From the NCBI RefSeq assembly GCF_001666835.1, contig NZ_LZJF01000164.1, positions 1-39,843 of the forward strand: DNA of 39,843 bases. The letters are read 5' to 3'. Both the position numbers and the translations under genes were made by a program. The notes beneath the pieces are model-generated. The model searched no databases, was not told where the DNA came from, and was given only the letters and a program-made list of their open reading frames with translations. The DNA comes from Mycobacterium sp. E3251. GTDB lineage: Bacteria; Actinomycetota; Actinomycetes; Mycobacteriales; Mycobacteriaceae. Below are positions 9,390 to 16,721 of the stretch, piece after piece. Positions within the stretch are counted from its first letter, which is position 1; each line of letters starts with the position of its first letter.

Positions 9390-11267
9390 CTACGCTCCCA
9401 GTCGAGTCAGCAGGTTCGAAAGGGCCTCGACCGCATTGATTTTCGCGGTCAGGAATTCGTCGGGCCGGTGCTCTGCATCGGCGATGGCCTTTTCCGGCCC
9501 GGCGAGGTAGACCCTCGACACGCCGGCGGTTCGGGCCGCCTCGACGATCGCCGCGGCCTCGTCCCCGTAGCGCTTGTCGGTGCCGCAGATGACCGCCGCG
9601 CTGGGCGATCCCGCATCGGCAACGGCCTTCGCGACACCTGCGGCGTCGACCGTGCCCGGGTTGACGGCTTCGATACCGCCCGACGCCAGCAGATTGGCGG
9701 CGAACGTGGCCCGGATGTTGTGCTCGGCCAGCGGGCCCAACGGAAGCAACAGCGCCTGCGGACGCGCGCCGGTGCGCTCCAGGAAGGCGTCGGAGCGATC
9801 GCGCAACGCCTCGAACGCGGCGGCATAACGCTGCAGGTTGCCGGCGGCCAGCGGCGAACCCAACGAATCATCATGCGGCAGAGCGGGTTCGGTGAGATTC
9901 GGGAACTCGTTGACACCGGTGATCGCGGTGCGGCGGTGCGCGATGTCGTCGGCGCGTCGCGCGGCCACCTCGGCGATCTGCTCGGCGACGTACTCGCGCG
10001 CCTCGACGAACCCGCCACGCGCCTCGATGGCCTGGAAATGCTCCCAGGCCTGCTCCGCGAGCCGGGCGGTGAGGTCCTCGACGAACCATGAGCCGCCGGC
10101 GGGGTCCAGCACACGGCCGACGTGCGACTCCTCCAAGAGCAGCAGCTGGGTGTTGCGGGCGATCCGGCGCGCGAAGCTTCTCGCCGTGCCGGGGAAGCCA
10201 CCCGGGATCGCCACGTCGAACGGGAGCACCAGCACGGTGTCGGCGCCGCCGACGCCCGCGCCGAACGCGGCCAGGGTGCAGCGCAGCATGTTCACCCACG
10301 GGTCGCGTTGGGTCATCATCGGCAGCGACGTTTCGGCGTGCACGGTGACCGCGCCGCCGTCCGGGTCGCCGACGACCTCCGCGACCCGCGCCCAGAGCTG
10401 ACGCACGGCCCGCATCTTGGCGAGCGTCACGAACTGATCGTCGTCGGCGGCCAGCCGGAAACTGATCTGCCGCAACGCCTCCCCGACCGACATGCCCGAC
10501 TCGGTGAGCCGCCGCAGATAGGCCACCCCGGCGGCCACGGTGCCGGCCAGCTCCCACGTCGCGTTGGCCCCCAGGTTGTGGAAGGCCGGCCCGTCGACGG
10601 TGATCGCCCGCACGCCGTGCTCCCGGGCAGCGCGCTTGGCGACCGCGACCACCTCGTCCATCGCGGGCGCGGGGCGATCGCTCAGTGTCGCGGTGAGGGG
10701 GTCGCCGCCCAGGTCGATCGAGAGTAATTCGCGCTGGTCAGCTTCGACGCCTGCGGCCAGGGCCAGCATCGCGTCGGCGGCGGCCGAGTAGTCCGCGCCC
10801 GCGTCGACGATGACCGGCGCCATGCTCAGGTGCACGCCCTGCAGGGCATCCGCGAGCTGGTCGACCGTCACGCCGGATTCGCCCACCCGCAGCACCAGCG
10901 CGCTGGCCCCGTTGCCAAGTGCCTCGAGCACCGCCGAGTTGACATCCTGGGCCGCTACCCCGGCGACGCGATCGGCGGGGAACGCCTCGGCCACCTTCCA
11001 GCCGGACTTGACGTCGCGCAGCGCATCGGCGCCCCGCACGAAAGGCCACTCGCCGGGCAACGGCGGTTCCGGCAGCTCGTCCAGCGCCGTGTACAGCGCG
11101 CGGACCGCGATGCCGTCGTAGGTAGGGGTTTCCAGCAGCCGCTCGGGCTGGTCCCCGAGTTCCTCGGGGTCCTTCCGGGTGCTTTTCGATAGCACGCCGG
11201 CGACCGCACTGCGCCAACGCCCGCGAACCTGTTCTAGTTCGGCGAGCTCGGGTACATCAATGGACAC
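9390..11267 (-). CDS. mutA: Methylmalonyl-CoA mutase small subunit
   Basis: The 625-residue partner of MutB. It keeps the mutase fold (ARRIARNTQLLLLEESHVGRVLDPAGGSW resembles the matching MutB segment, shown here only in part of its length) but lacks the DxHxxG cobalamin ligand in its C-terminal domain, as expected for the non-catalytic subunit of the heterodimer. M. tuberculosis MutA is about ten residues shorter. The GTG at 11267 has an AAGGGAG ribosome-binding site five to six bases upstream. It is the first gene of the mutA-mutB-meaB unit and is divergent from the membrane protein gene at 11437. Confidence 0.95.
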   Translation of the reverse strand: MSIDVPELAELEQVRGRWRSAVAGVLSKSTRKDPEELGDQPERLLETPTYDGIAVRALYTALDELPEPPLPGEWPFVRGADALRDVKSGWKVAEAFPADRVAGVAAQDVNSAVLEALGNGASALVLRVGESGVTVDQLADALQGVHLSMAPVIVDAGADYSAAADAMLALAAGVEADQRELLSIDLGGDPLTATLSDRPAPAMDEVVAVAKRAAREHGVRAITVDGPAFHNLGANATWELAGTVAAGVAYLRRLTESGMSVGEALRQISFRLAADDDQFVTLAKMRAVRQLWARVAEVVGDPDGGAVTVHAETSLPMMTQRDPWVNMLRCTLAAFGAGVGGADTVLVLPFDVAIPGGFPGTARSFARRIARNTQLLLLEESHVGRVLDPAGGSWFVEDLTARLAEQAWEHFQAIEARGGFVEAREYVAEQIAEVAARRADDIAHRRTAITGVNEFPNLTEPALPHDDSLGSPLAAGNLQRYAAAFEALRDRSDAFLERTGARPQALLLPLGPLAEHNIRATFAANLLASGGIEAVNPGTVDAAGVAKAVADAGSPSAAVICGTDKRYGDEAAAIVEAARTAGVSRVYLAGPEKAIADAEHRPDEFLTAKINAVEALSNLLTRLGA

Positions 11268-11281
11268 CGATTGCTCCCTTT

Positions 11282-11293
11282 TTTGCCAGCAAA
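11282..11293. promoter_or_regulatory. TTTGC-CA-GCAAA inverted repeat before mutA
   Basis: A perfect 5-2-5 inverted repeat sits just upstream of the mutA ribosome-binding site. It resembles the TTTGCAAA-type boxes described for mycobacterial regulators of propionate metabolism (PrpR, RamB), with two extra central bases. The assignment is inference. Confidence 0.3.
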
Positions 11294-11422
11294 TGGGGCC
11301 TGCGACTTACTAATCAGGCTAATTGATCGAACCTGTCGGCAGAAAACCATGCGGGGCGACCAGCAAGGCAGGCCGGTGATGAAACGCCAGCCTCGGGAAA
11401 CGAGTTATTCATCTGCGCCCCG

Positions 11423-11428
11423 TAACCT
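11423..11428 (+). promoter_or_regulatory. Candidate -10 element of the TVP38-like gene (leaderless)
   Basis: TAACCT is followed after eight bases by the GTG start at 11437. No ribosome-binding site is visible between them, which fits a leaderless message. Confidence 0.4.
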
Positions 11429-11436
11429 TTACAGGC

Positions 11437-12204
11437 GTGACGGCTTCCGCCACCTGCAGAATCAACCGGACGCTGCGCGACCTCGGCGGCGCGCTGGGCG
11501 CGGCCGCGCGTCTGCTGTCGCGGCCCCGGGCGATCGCCACAGTGGTCGGTATCACACTCTTGATCGCGGCCGCGTCATGGTTGCCCTTACCCACCCCGGT
11601 GCAGATGCGCGATTGGGCCGAGTCGGTCGGCCCCTGGTTTCCCTTGGCGTTTCTCGCCGCCCACATCGTGGTCACCGTGGTGCCGGTGCCGCGGACGGCG
11701 TTCACCCTGGCCGCCGGGCTGCTGTTCGGGCCGTTGATGGGTGTGGCGATCGCGGTGGTTGCCAGCACCGCGAGCGCGGTGATCGCGATGCTGCTGGTGC
11801 GCGCGGCCGGGTGGCGGCTGAACCGTCTGGTTCGCCATCGGTCGATCGACACGGTGGACGAGCGCTTGCGGCAGCGGGGCTGGCTGGCCATCTTGTCGCT
11901 GCGCCTGATTCCCGCGGTGCCGTTTTCGGCGATCAACTACGCCGCCGGCGCGTCGACCGTGCGGGTCTTGCCGTACAGCCTGGCCACGCTGGGCGGCCTG
12001 CTGCCCGGCACCGCCGCCGTGGTGATCCTGGGCGACGCGCTCGCCGGTCACCCCAGCTCGCTGCTGTACCTGGTTTCGCTGTGCACGGCGACCCTGGGTC
12101 TGACGGGCTTGGTGATCGAGATCCGCCACTACCGCCGGCACCATCACCGCGCGCACAACTCCGCCGCCGACCGGCCCTCCCCGGAGCCGGCCCCCATCGG
12201 CTGA
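11437..12204 (+). CDS. TVP38/TMEM64 (SNARE-associated, DedA-like) membrane protein
   Basis: A 255-residue integral membrane protein of the TVP38/TMEM64 (VTT domain) family, the likely counterpart of Rv1491c. A hydrophobic helix at about residues 34-50 is followed by PRTAFTLAAGLLFGPLMG, the family's re-entrant-loop signature with a conserved F..aaGllFG pattern. The RLIPAVPFSAINYAAG segment gives the second conserved loop. Family members are implicated in lipid scrambling or undecaprenyl-phosphate recycling; the role here is unknown. The C-terminus is His/Arg-rich and probably cytoplasmic. It is divergent from mutA. Confidence 0.88.
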   Translation: MTASATCRINRTLRDLGGALGAAARLLSRPRAIATVVGITLLIAAASWLPLPTPVQMRDWAESVGPWFPLAFLAAHIVVTVVPVPRTAFTLAAGLLFGPLMGVAIAVVASTASAVIAMLLVRAAGWRLNRLVRHRSIDTVDERLRQRGWLAILSLRLIPAVPFSAINYAAGASTVRVLPYSLATLGGLLPGTAAVVILGDALAGHPSSLLYLVSLCTATLGLTGLVIEIRHYRRHHHRAHNSAADRPSPEPAPIG

Positions 12205-12299
12205 TCTCCTGCAGCAAATCTGGCTAATCGCCACGGCCGACGGGCAGAAGCTGGCAAGCTGGACCGCACAGATACCGGCATCCGCTCAAAGGGGGGCTG

Positions 12300-13130
12300 T
12301 TGGCCGGAACCCAAGCGCCGTACCTACCGCGGTCCAAGATGCATTCCGCGTTATTGGTGATCGCGTCGCTTTGTTGCGTCGTCGCCTTCTTCGCAGCCGT
12401 CTACATGCTGCCCAAGAACACTGGCCCGGCCCACGAACCAGGCCCGCCGCCGCTACTGTCACCGATCGATCTGCCCGCGTCGACGGCCGTCGGCCCAGGG
12501 GCGGGCATCTACGTCCAGTACGCCGACGGGTCGGGCGGAATGGGCTGCACCGCAGGGTTTTTGGTGCGCACCAACACCGGCCAGCCCGGTGTGCTTACCG
12601 CAGGCCATTGCAACCGTCCCGGCGAGGCCAGCAAGGTGACGATGAACCTGGGCGGGGTCCTCCCCTACGTCACGCTGGGCACGTTCAGCCAGACGGTCAG
12701 CGAAGGGGTCCACGACGAACAGCACGACATCGGCCTCATCGTGCTCAATGGGGACGACGTTCCCCAGAATCCGGCCATCGCGTCCGCCTTGCGGGTCTCC
12801 GGCGTCGCCACGAACCTCCATACCGGCCAGGAACTCTGCAAATTCGGCATGGGCACCGGCGAGGCGACGTGCGGACAGATCACGGAAATCACCGACAGCA
12901 AGGTCGTGTTCCTGGCGCCCGGCCAATGCGGCGATTCCGGCGGCCCGGTGTACCTCAATCAAGGCGATGGCACCGTCGGCGCCGTCGGCATCCTGATCCG
13001 CGGGGGCGACCCTCACGCGCCTAGGCCCGGGTGTTCGGTCCCGGCGAAATTCTCGGTCGCCGAACTGATCCAGCCGTGGCTCGACCGGTGGCATCTCACC
13101 GCCGTGACCGCGGCGGCCGCGTCCGGCTGA
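12300..13130 (+). CDS. Membrane-anchored trypsin-like serine protease
   Basis: A 276-residue S1-family (chymotrypsin fold) protease. An N-terminal hydrophobic segment (about 16-37) acts as an uncleaved anchor or signal, followed by a Pro-rich linker. The catalytic triad is visible: His103 in LTAGHC, Asp143 in HDIGL, and Ser213 in GDSGGP. Paired cysteines (83/104 and others at 180, 191, 210, 245) fit an exported protein with disulfides. The TTG at 12300 follows GGGGGG by only three bases; an ATG at codon 14 (12339) is an alternative that keeps the whole membrane segment. It precedes a two-component island, so a role in processing envelope proteins or a sensor is conceivable but unproven. Confidence 0.85.
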   Translation: MAGTQAPYLPRSKMHSALLVIASLCCVVAFFAAVYMLPKNTGPAHEPGPPPLLSPIDLPASTAVGPGAGIYVQYADGSGGMGCTAGFLVRTNTGQPGVLTAGHCNRPGEASKVTMNLGGVLPYVTLGTFSQTVSEGVHDEQHDIGLIVLNGDDVPQNPAIASALRVSGVATNLHTGQELCKFGMGTGEATCGQITEITDSKVVFLAPGQCGDSGGPVYLNQGDGTVGAVGILIRGGDPHAPRPGCSVPAKFSVAELIQPWLDRWHLTAVTAAAASG

Positions 13131-13135
13131 CGCTC

Positions 13136-13168
13136 CTTCAGGCTGGCTTCAGGCTGACTTCCTACTGT
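13136..13168 (+). promoter_or_regulatory. Three tandem 11-bp CTTCAG-type units with -10 (response-regulator box)
   Basis: CTTCAGGCTGG, CTTCAGGCTGA and CTTCCTACTGT follow each other with an exact 11-bp period. The last six bases, TACTGT, match a TANNNT -10 hexamer. The same layout recurs before the response-regulator gene and before the gene at 15918. Phased direct repeats one helical turn apart are typical of OmpR-family regulator sites. Confidence 0.6.
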
Positions 13169-13239
13169 CGCGGATCGCGGCGATCCGCGGGTCCCCCCGC
13201 GGATACATGCGCCGCCGACAGAGAGGAGAGATGGGCCGA

Positions 13240-13488
13240 GTGAAGATCAAACAACTCATCGCGGGTTCGCTGCTCGCGGGCGCCCTCGGGACGGCCGTGG
13301 CCGGCTTCGGCGCCGCGGTGGCGAGTGCGGATCCACCCCCACCACCGGCGCCCGGGCAACCATGGGGGCCGGGACCGGGCGGACCGGGTGGACCGCCGCC
13401 ATCGCCGGGTGGACCGGGTGGACCGGGTGGACCGCCACCGCCGGGAGACCCGGGTGGACCATTCCGGCCTCCGCCGCCGGGAATCTGA
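13240..13488 (+). CDS. Small exported Pro/Gly-rich protein
   Basis: An 82-residue protein with a clear Sec signal peptide: a Lys-containing start, a hydrophobic core, and a likely cleavage after ASA before DPP. The mature part is almost only Pro and Gly, encoded partly by 9-bp GGACCGGGT units. I do not recognise a family with known function. The GTG at 13240 has GGAGAG about nine bases upstream; ATGs at 13231 (ribosome-binding site too close) and 13207 (none) are alternatives. Its promoter carries the 11-bp CTTCAG array, so the adjacent two-component system probably controls it. It converges on the sensor kinase gene across a perfect hairpin. Confidence 0.7.
   Translation: MKIKQLIAGSLLAGALGTAVAGFGAAVASADPPPPPAPGQPWGPGPGGPGGPPPSPGGPGGPGGPPPPGDPGGPFRPPPPGI
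13372..13434 (+). repeat. Short tandem 9-bp GGACCGGGT/C repeats
   Basis: Two clusters of GGACCGGGT or GGACCGGGC units (13372-13395 and 13411-13434) encode Gly-Pro-Gly runs of the exported protein. The units are nearly identical at DNA level, so copy number may vary between strains by slippage. Confidence 0.6.
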
Positions 13489-13506
13489 CGAGGCGTTAGC
13501 AGTCTG

Positions 13507-13542
13507 GAGCGGTGGCCGCCTCGCCTGGGGCGGCCACCGCTC
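13507..13542. terminator. Perfect 14-bp hairpin between convergent genes
   Basis: Arms 13507-13520 and 13529-13542 (GAGCGGTGGCCGCC and its exact complement) flank an 8-base loop. It lies between the end of the Pro/Gly-rich gene and the sensor kinase, overlapping the kinase stop codon at 13541-13543. It can serve both strands. There is no T-run. Confidence 0.7.
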
Positions 13543-14992
13543 ACCCACGTTCGACCGGCATGCTGAGCCGGAACCGCGCCCCGCCGTCGTGCGACAGACA
13601 CACCAGCTCGCCGCCGTGCGCACGCGCCAGCGCCCGGGCTATCGGCAGGCCCAGCCCGGCGCCGCCGTGATCGCGGGCGCGTCCGGCGTCGAGCCGCACC
13701 AGCCGCTCGAAGATCCGCTCGCGCTCGTCGTCGGGAATGCCGGGCCCGCTGTCGGTTACGGTCACCTCCGCGGCGCCTTCGTGCCTGCGGACGTCGATCG
13801 TGATCGAGCCTCCCGGCGGCGTATATCGGCGGGCGTTGTCGAGGAGATTGGACAGGATCTGCGCGAGCCGGGTGGGGTCCGCGTTGACGGTCAGCTCGCC
13901 CAGGCCCGTGCGACGGACGGCGAGTTGCGGTGCCAGCATCGCGGCCCGGTCGGCTTCGCCGTCCGCGATCGCGGCCAGGTCGACGTGCTGGATGTCCAAC
14001 GGCAGCCCGGCGTCGATGCGGCTCAGATCGAGCATGTCCGAGACGAGCCGCCCGGCGCGCCGCGCGTCGGACAGCAGCAGGCTGGCCCGGCGATACTGAC
14101 CGTCTGCGTTGTCGCCTTGCTGGGAGGCGCTGGTGGCGAGTTGCTCGGCGGCGACCTGAATCCCGGCGATCGGGGTGCGCAGCTCGTGCGCGGCGTCCAC
14201 CAGAAATCGCCGGGTGGCCGTCTCGGCGCGCCGGGCCGCGTCGGCCGCCCGCTGCGCCCGGCGCTCGGATGCCTCCAAGGCATCCAGCATCCCGTCGAAT
14301 GCGCTTGCCGCGCGGCCCAATTCGGTATCCGCGCGGTCGGGGCGCAGCCGCCGCCCGCGATCACCGGTCCGGATGTCGTTGGCCAGCGCCGTCAGGCGGT
14401 CCAGCGGGCGCAGCGCCACCCGGCTGACCGCCACCAACAACAGTGCGGCGACAGCCAGCGTCGCCACGCCCGCCCCGACCATCAGCAGCCGCAACTGGTG
14501 CGTCACCTGCGTGGTCTGGGTCGTGTCGGCGACCAGGATCACCCGGGCGCCGTCCGGCAACGGACGCACCATGGCCGTCGCGCTGACATCCGGTAGGGGC
14601 GGTGGTGGCGGTGGCCAGGGCGGTGGGACATTCGGCCCGGGTTCCCACGGCGGCGGTGCCGGCGGGGGTGGAAAGGGCGGCGGGGCCACCGGACCGGCGA
14701 CGGTATCGGGGCTGATGCCGCGGTCGCCGTAGGCGGCGCCGTCGGCGGTGACCAGCAGCGCGCGCACCCCGCCGCCGTTGAGTTCGGCGGCGAGCAGATC
14801 GGGTGAGGTGTGCGCGGCGTCCAGCGCCTCGGCGCGCGACGCCGCCGCGAGCAGCCGGTCGTGCAGGTTCCGGCGGGCGATGACGCCCAGGCTGACGTCG
14901 ATGGTGACGCCGAGCACCACCAGCAGCAGGGCCAGCAGCGCCACCACCACGAGCGTCACCCGGCGCTGCAGGGAGGGGGTCCGCGTCGTCAT
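13541..14992 (-). CDS. Sensor histidine kinase with polyproline extracytoplasmic loop
   Basis: A 483-residue class I membrane sensor kinase. It has TM1 at about 12-34 and an outer domain to about 165. Residues 101-134 of that domain are dominated by Pro, with Trp and Gly. TM2 lies at about 168-190, then HAMP (190-245). His269 in DAAHELRTP is the phosphorylated residue. The ATPase domain shows the N box (SNLLDNA, Asn386), DSGPGIP (from 414) and GGAGLGLPIA. It resembles TcrY/TrcS/PrrB-type mycobacterial kinases, but I cannot assign it to one. The ATG at 14992 overlaps the response-regulator stop by four bases (ATGA). A longer open frame to 15226 lies inside the regulator gene and is not used. 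Confidence 0.9.
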   Translation of the reverse strand: MTTRTPSLQRRVTLVVVALLALLLVVLGVTIDVSLGVIARRNLHDRLLAAASRAEALDAAHTSPDLLAAELNGGGVRALLVTADGAAYGDRGISPDTVAGPVAPPPFPPPPAPPPWEPGPNVPPPWPPPPPPLPDVSATAMVRPLPDGARVILVADTTQTTQVTHQLRLLMVGAGVATLAVAALLLVAVSRVALRPLDRLTALANDIRTGDRGRRLRPDRADTELGRAASAFDGMLDALEASERRAQRAADAARRAETATRRFLVDAAHELRTPIAGIQVAAEQLATSASQQGDNADGQYRRASLLLSDARRAGRLVSDMLDLSRIDAGLPLDIQHVDLAAIADGEADRAAMLAPQLAVRRTGLGELTVNADPTRLAQILSNLLDNARRYTPPGGSITIDVRRHEGAAEVTVTDSGPGIPDDERERIFERLVRLDAGRARDHGGAGLGLPIARALARAHGGELVCLSHDGGARFRLSMPVERG

Positions 14993-15702
14993 GATCGCTG
15001 GGGTTGCAGCCGGTAGCCGATGCCGCGCACGGTGTGCAGTATCCGCGGCCCGTGGGCTTCGAGCTTGCGCCGCAAGCCGCTCACGTGCACTTGGACCAGG
15101 TTGGGGTCGTAGGCGTCGTACCCCCACACGGCGTTCAGGATCTGGCCGGCACTGACGATGCGGCCGCGCTGCTCCGCGAGGAAGGACAGCAGCCGCAGCT
15201 CGGTTGCCGTCAGGTCGAGGCGACAACCGTTGCGCGCGGCCACGCCGGCGTCGGCGTCGAGCATCAGGTCGCCGAGTTGAACGACTTTCGGCAGCCGTCC
15301 GCGCCGGCGCAACACCGCGCCGACCCGTGACACCAGTTCGGCCAGCTCGAACGGTTTGATCACGTAGTCGTCGGCCCCGCCGTCCAGCCCGCGCAGCCGA
15401 TCTTCCAGGCCGTCGCGAGCCGTGATCAGGACGATCCCGACATCGCCCCAGTCGCGGATGACATCGATGAGGTCGAAGCCATCGCGCCCCGGCAGCATGA
15501 CGTCGAGCACCACCAGGTCCGGCCGCAGGCCGTCCAGCGCCTCCTCGAGCCCGTCGCCGTCACAGCGACCGACGGTGTGGTAGCCGACGTCGGTGAGCGC
15601 CTCGCTGACCATCTCGCGGATCGTCTCGGAGTCCTCGACCACCAGGACCCGGGGCGCGCCGACGCTGAAGTGGCCGGCGGCGGCCCGGGGTCCGTTCGTC
15701 AT
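14989..15702 (-). CDS. OmpR-family response regulator
   Basis: A 237-residue regulator with an N-terminal receiver domain (acidic residues in VVEDS near 22-25, phospho-acceptor Asp67 in LVVLDVMLPG, VIKPFE lysine) and a C-terminal winged helix ending in VQVHVSGLRRKL and GIGYRL. It pairs with the kinase gene that overlaps its 3' end. I choose the ATG at 15702 because a GACAAT hexamer ends eight bases before it, fitting a leaderless transcript. An in-frame TTG at 15735 would lie inside the CTTCAG repeats of its own promoter. Those repeats suggest autoregulation and control of the genes at 13240 and 15918. Confidence 0.9.
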   Translation of the reverse strand: MTNGPRAAAGHFSVGAPRVLVVEDSETIREMVSEALTDVGYHTVGRCDGDGLEEALDGLRPDLVVLDVMLPGRDGFDLIDVIRDWGDVGIVLITARDGLEDRLRGLDGGADDYVIKPFELAELVSRVGAVLRRRGRLPKVVQLGDLMLDADAGVAARNGCRLDLTATELRLLSFLAEQRGRIVSAGQILNAVWGYDAYDPNLVQVHVSGLRRKLEAHGPRILHTVRGIGYRLQPQRS

Positions 15703-15709
15703 GCCTCCC

Positions 15710-15742
15710 ATTGTCGGCGCACGTTCTGAAACCAACCTGAAG
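15710..15742 (-). promoter_or_regulatory. Autoregulatory 11-bp CTTCAG box and -10 of the response regulator
   Basis: On the minus strand CTTCAGGTTGG (15742-15732) and TTTCAGAACGT (15731-15721) are adjacent 11-bp units. The next 11 bases end in GACAAT (15715-15710), the candidate -10. The arrangement matches those at 13136 and 15877 base for base in register. Confidence 0.55.
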
Positions 15743-15876
15743 CGGTCGCGCGGACCCTTGGGTCACCGCAGCGACATGCCCGCTCCCCGGGCGGGGTCCT
15801 AGCAATGTCGCTGTGAGGCGGGCAGAACGCCGCGCACCTTCGCTGGTGACACGAGTGACTCACGGGACACAAGTTT

Positions 15877-15909
15877 CTTCAGGTCCACTTCAGTTCCGCC
15901 TCCTACCGT
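15877..15909 (+). promoter_or_regulatory. Three-unit 11-bp CTTCAG box and -10 before the gene at 15918
   Basis: CTTCAGGTCCA, CTTCAGTTCCG and CCTCCTACCGT follow with an 11-bp period; TACCGT is the candidate -10. The ATG at 15918 comes eight bases later, so the message is probably leaderless. Confidence 0.6.
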
Positions 15910-15917
15910 CCGGTGCC

Positions 15918-16292
15918 ATGACCACAAACGATGAGATCGATACCCATCCACCCGCGCCGCCGCCGGCCGCCCATCCCCCACGCGAGCCCCGCCGGCACTC
16001 CACCGGCGTGGTGGTCGGCGTCGGGGTAGCTGGCGCGATGATCGGCGCGGCGGGCACCATCGCGGCGATCGCCTTCGCCTGGATCATCAGCGCCGGACCG
16101 CCCGGGCCGCCGCTGCCGCCCGGGCCGCCGCCGATGATGGCCCTGCAGCACGGACCGCCGCCGCCCCCGCCGATGGGCGGTCCGATGGGCGGTTTCGGGT
16201 TTGCGCCGCCGCCCGGCCCGCCCGCGCCACCGCATGGCCCCTGGCCTCCCGGTGAGACCTCCCCGCCGGGGCAACCGTCTCCGCACAGCTGA
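15918..16292 (+). CDS. Small polyproline single-pass membrane protein
   Basis: A 124-residue protein. It has a Pro/His/Arg-rich N-terminus to about 29, one hydrophobic helix at about 30-58 with Gly/Ala-rich packing, then a C-terminal tail of Pro, Gly and Met. The tail probably lies outside the membrane, given the basic residues before the helix. I recognise no family. It follows a CTTCAG box, is divergent from the response-regulator gene and ends eight bases before a perfect hairpin. Similarity to the polyproline loop of the kinase and to the protein at 16391 is in composition, so common ancestry is not shown. Confidence 0.7.
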   Translation: MTTNDEIDTHPPAPPPAAHPPREPRRHSTGVVVGVGVAGAMIGAAGTIAAIAFAWIISAGPPGPPLPPGPPPMMALQHGPPPPPPMGGPMGGFGFAPPPGPPAPPHGPWPPGETSPPGQPSPHS

Positions 16293-16299
16293 CCGGTCC

Positions 16300-16334
16300 G
16301 CCGCCGTCACGATCCATCAAATCGTGACGGCGGC
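16300..16334 (+). terminator. Perfect 14-bp hairpin after the polyproline membrane gene
   Basis: Arms 16300-16313 (GCCGCCGTCACGAT) and 16321-16334 are exact complements with a 7-base loop. It starts eight bases past the stop codon. No T-run follows, as is common for mycobacterial terminator candidates. Confidence 0.65.
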
Positions 16335-16390
16335 AGCCGTGTCGCCAGTAGCGTCTCGGTTACCGATATCCGGCGACAGTGGAGAACCGT

Positions 16391-16657
16391 ATGACCTCGG
16401 ACAACATCGGAACCCGCCGCTTCCCCGCCGGCGTCGCAATCGTTGCCGGGTTGGCCGGCCTGGTGCTCGGCGCGCTCGCGGCCTTCGCGATCACCGGGTT
16501 GGTCTGGACGGTGCGGGTTCAGCTTCCGCCGCCGCCCTACCCGCCGCCGCTGTCGTCCCAGTCGGGCGGCGGGTGCGTCTACTCGTCCCCGCCCCCACCG
16601 ACGCCCGCGCCGGGCGTCGTCCCCGCGCCCCCGCTGCCGCCGGCACCGCACGCCTGA
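16391..16657 (+). CDS. Second small proline-rich membrane protein
   Basis: An 88-residue protein with one hydrophobic helix at about 13-40, then an outside tail rich in Pro with one GGGCVYSS segment holding a lone cysteine. The ATG at 16391 has GGAGAA only four bases upstream; a GTG at 16379 in frame is an alternative with no clear site. Its design (short cytoplasmic start, one helix, polyproline tail) copies that of the protein at 15918, but I see no CTTCAG box before it. Function unknown. Confidence 0.6.
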   Translation: MTSDNIGTRRFPAGVAIVAGLAGLVLGALAAFAITGLVWTVRVQLPPPPYPPPLSSQSGGGCVYSSPPPPTPAPGVVPAPPLPPAPHA

Positions 16658-16685
16658 GGCAAAACGGCAGCGGCTGGCTGACCAT

Positions 16686-16721
16686 GTAAACGTTCGTTTA
16701 CAATTGTGAACGTGCATTCAC
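16686..16721 (+). promoter_or_regulatory. Two operator-like inverted repeats and -10 of the TetR gene
   Basis: GTAAACG-TT-CGTTTAC (16686-16701) is a perfect 7-bp inverted repeat. GTGAA-N6-TTCAC (16706-16721) is a second one starting 20 bp later. The candidate -10 TACAAT (16699-16704) lies between and partly inside them. This is the usual picture of a self-repressing TetR promoter. Confidence 0.6.

Noticed and set aside
13541..15226. 561-residue kinase start inside the response-regulator gene
   Set aside because: The extra 78 residues are a shadow of the regulator; the ATG at 14992 with a 4-bp overlap fits operon architecture.
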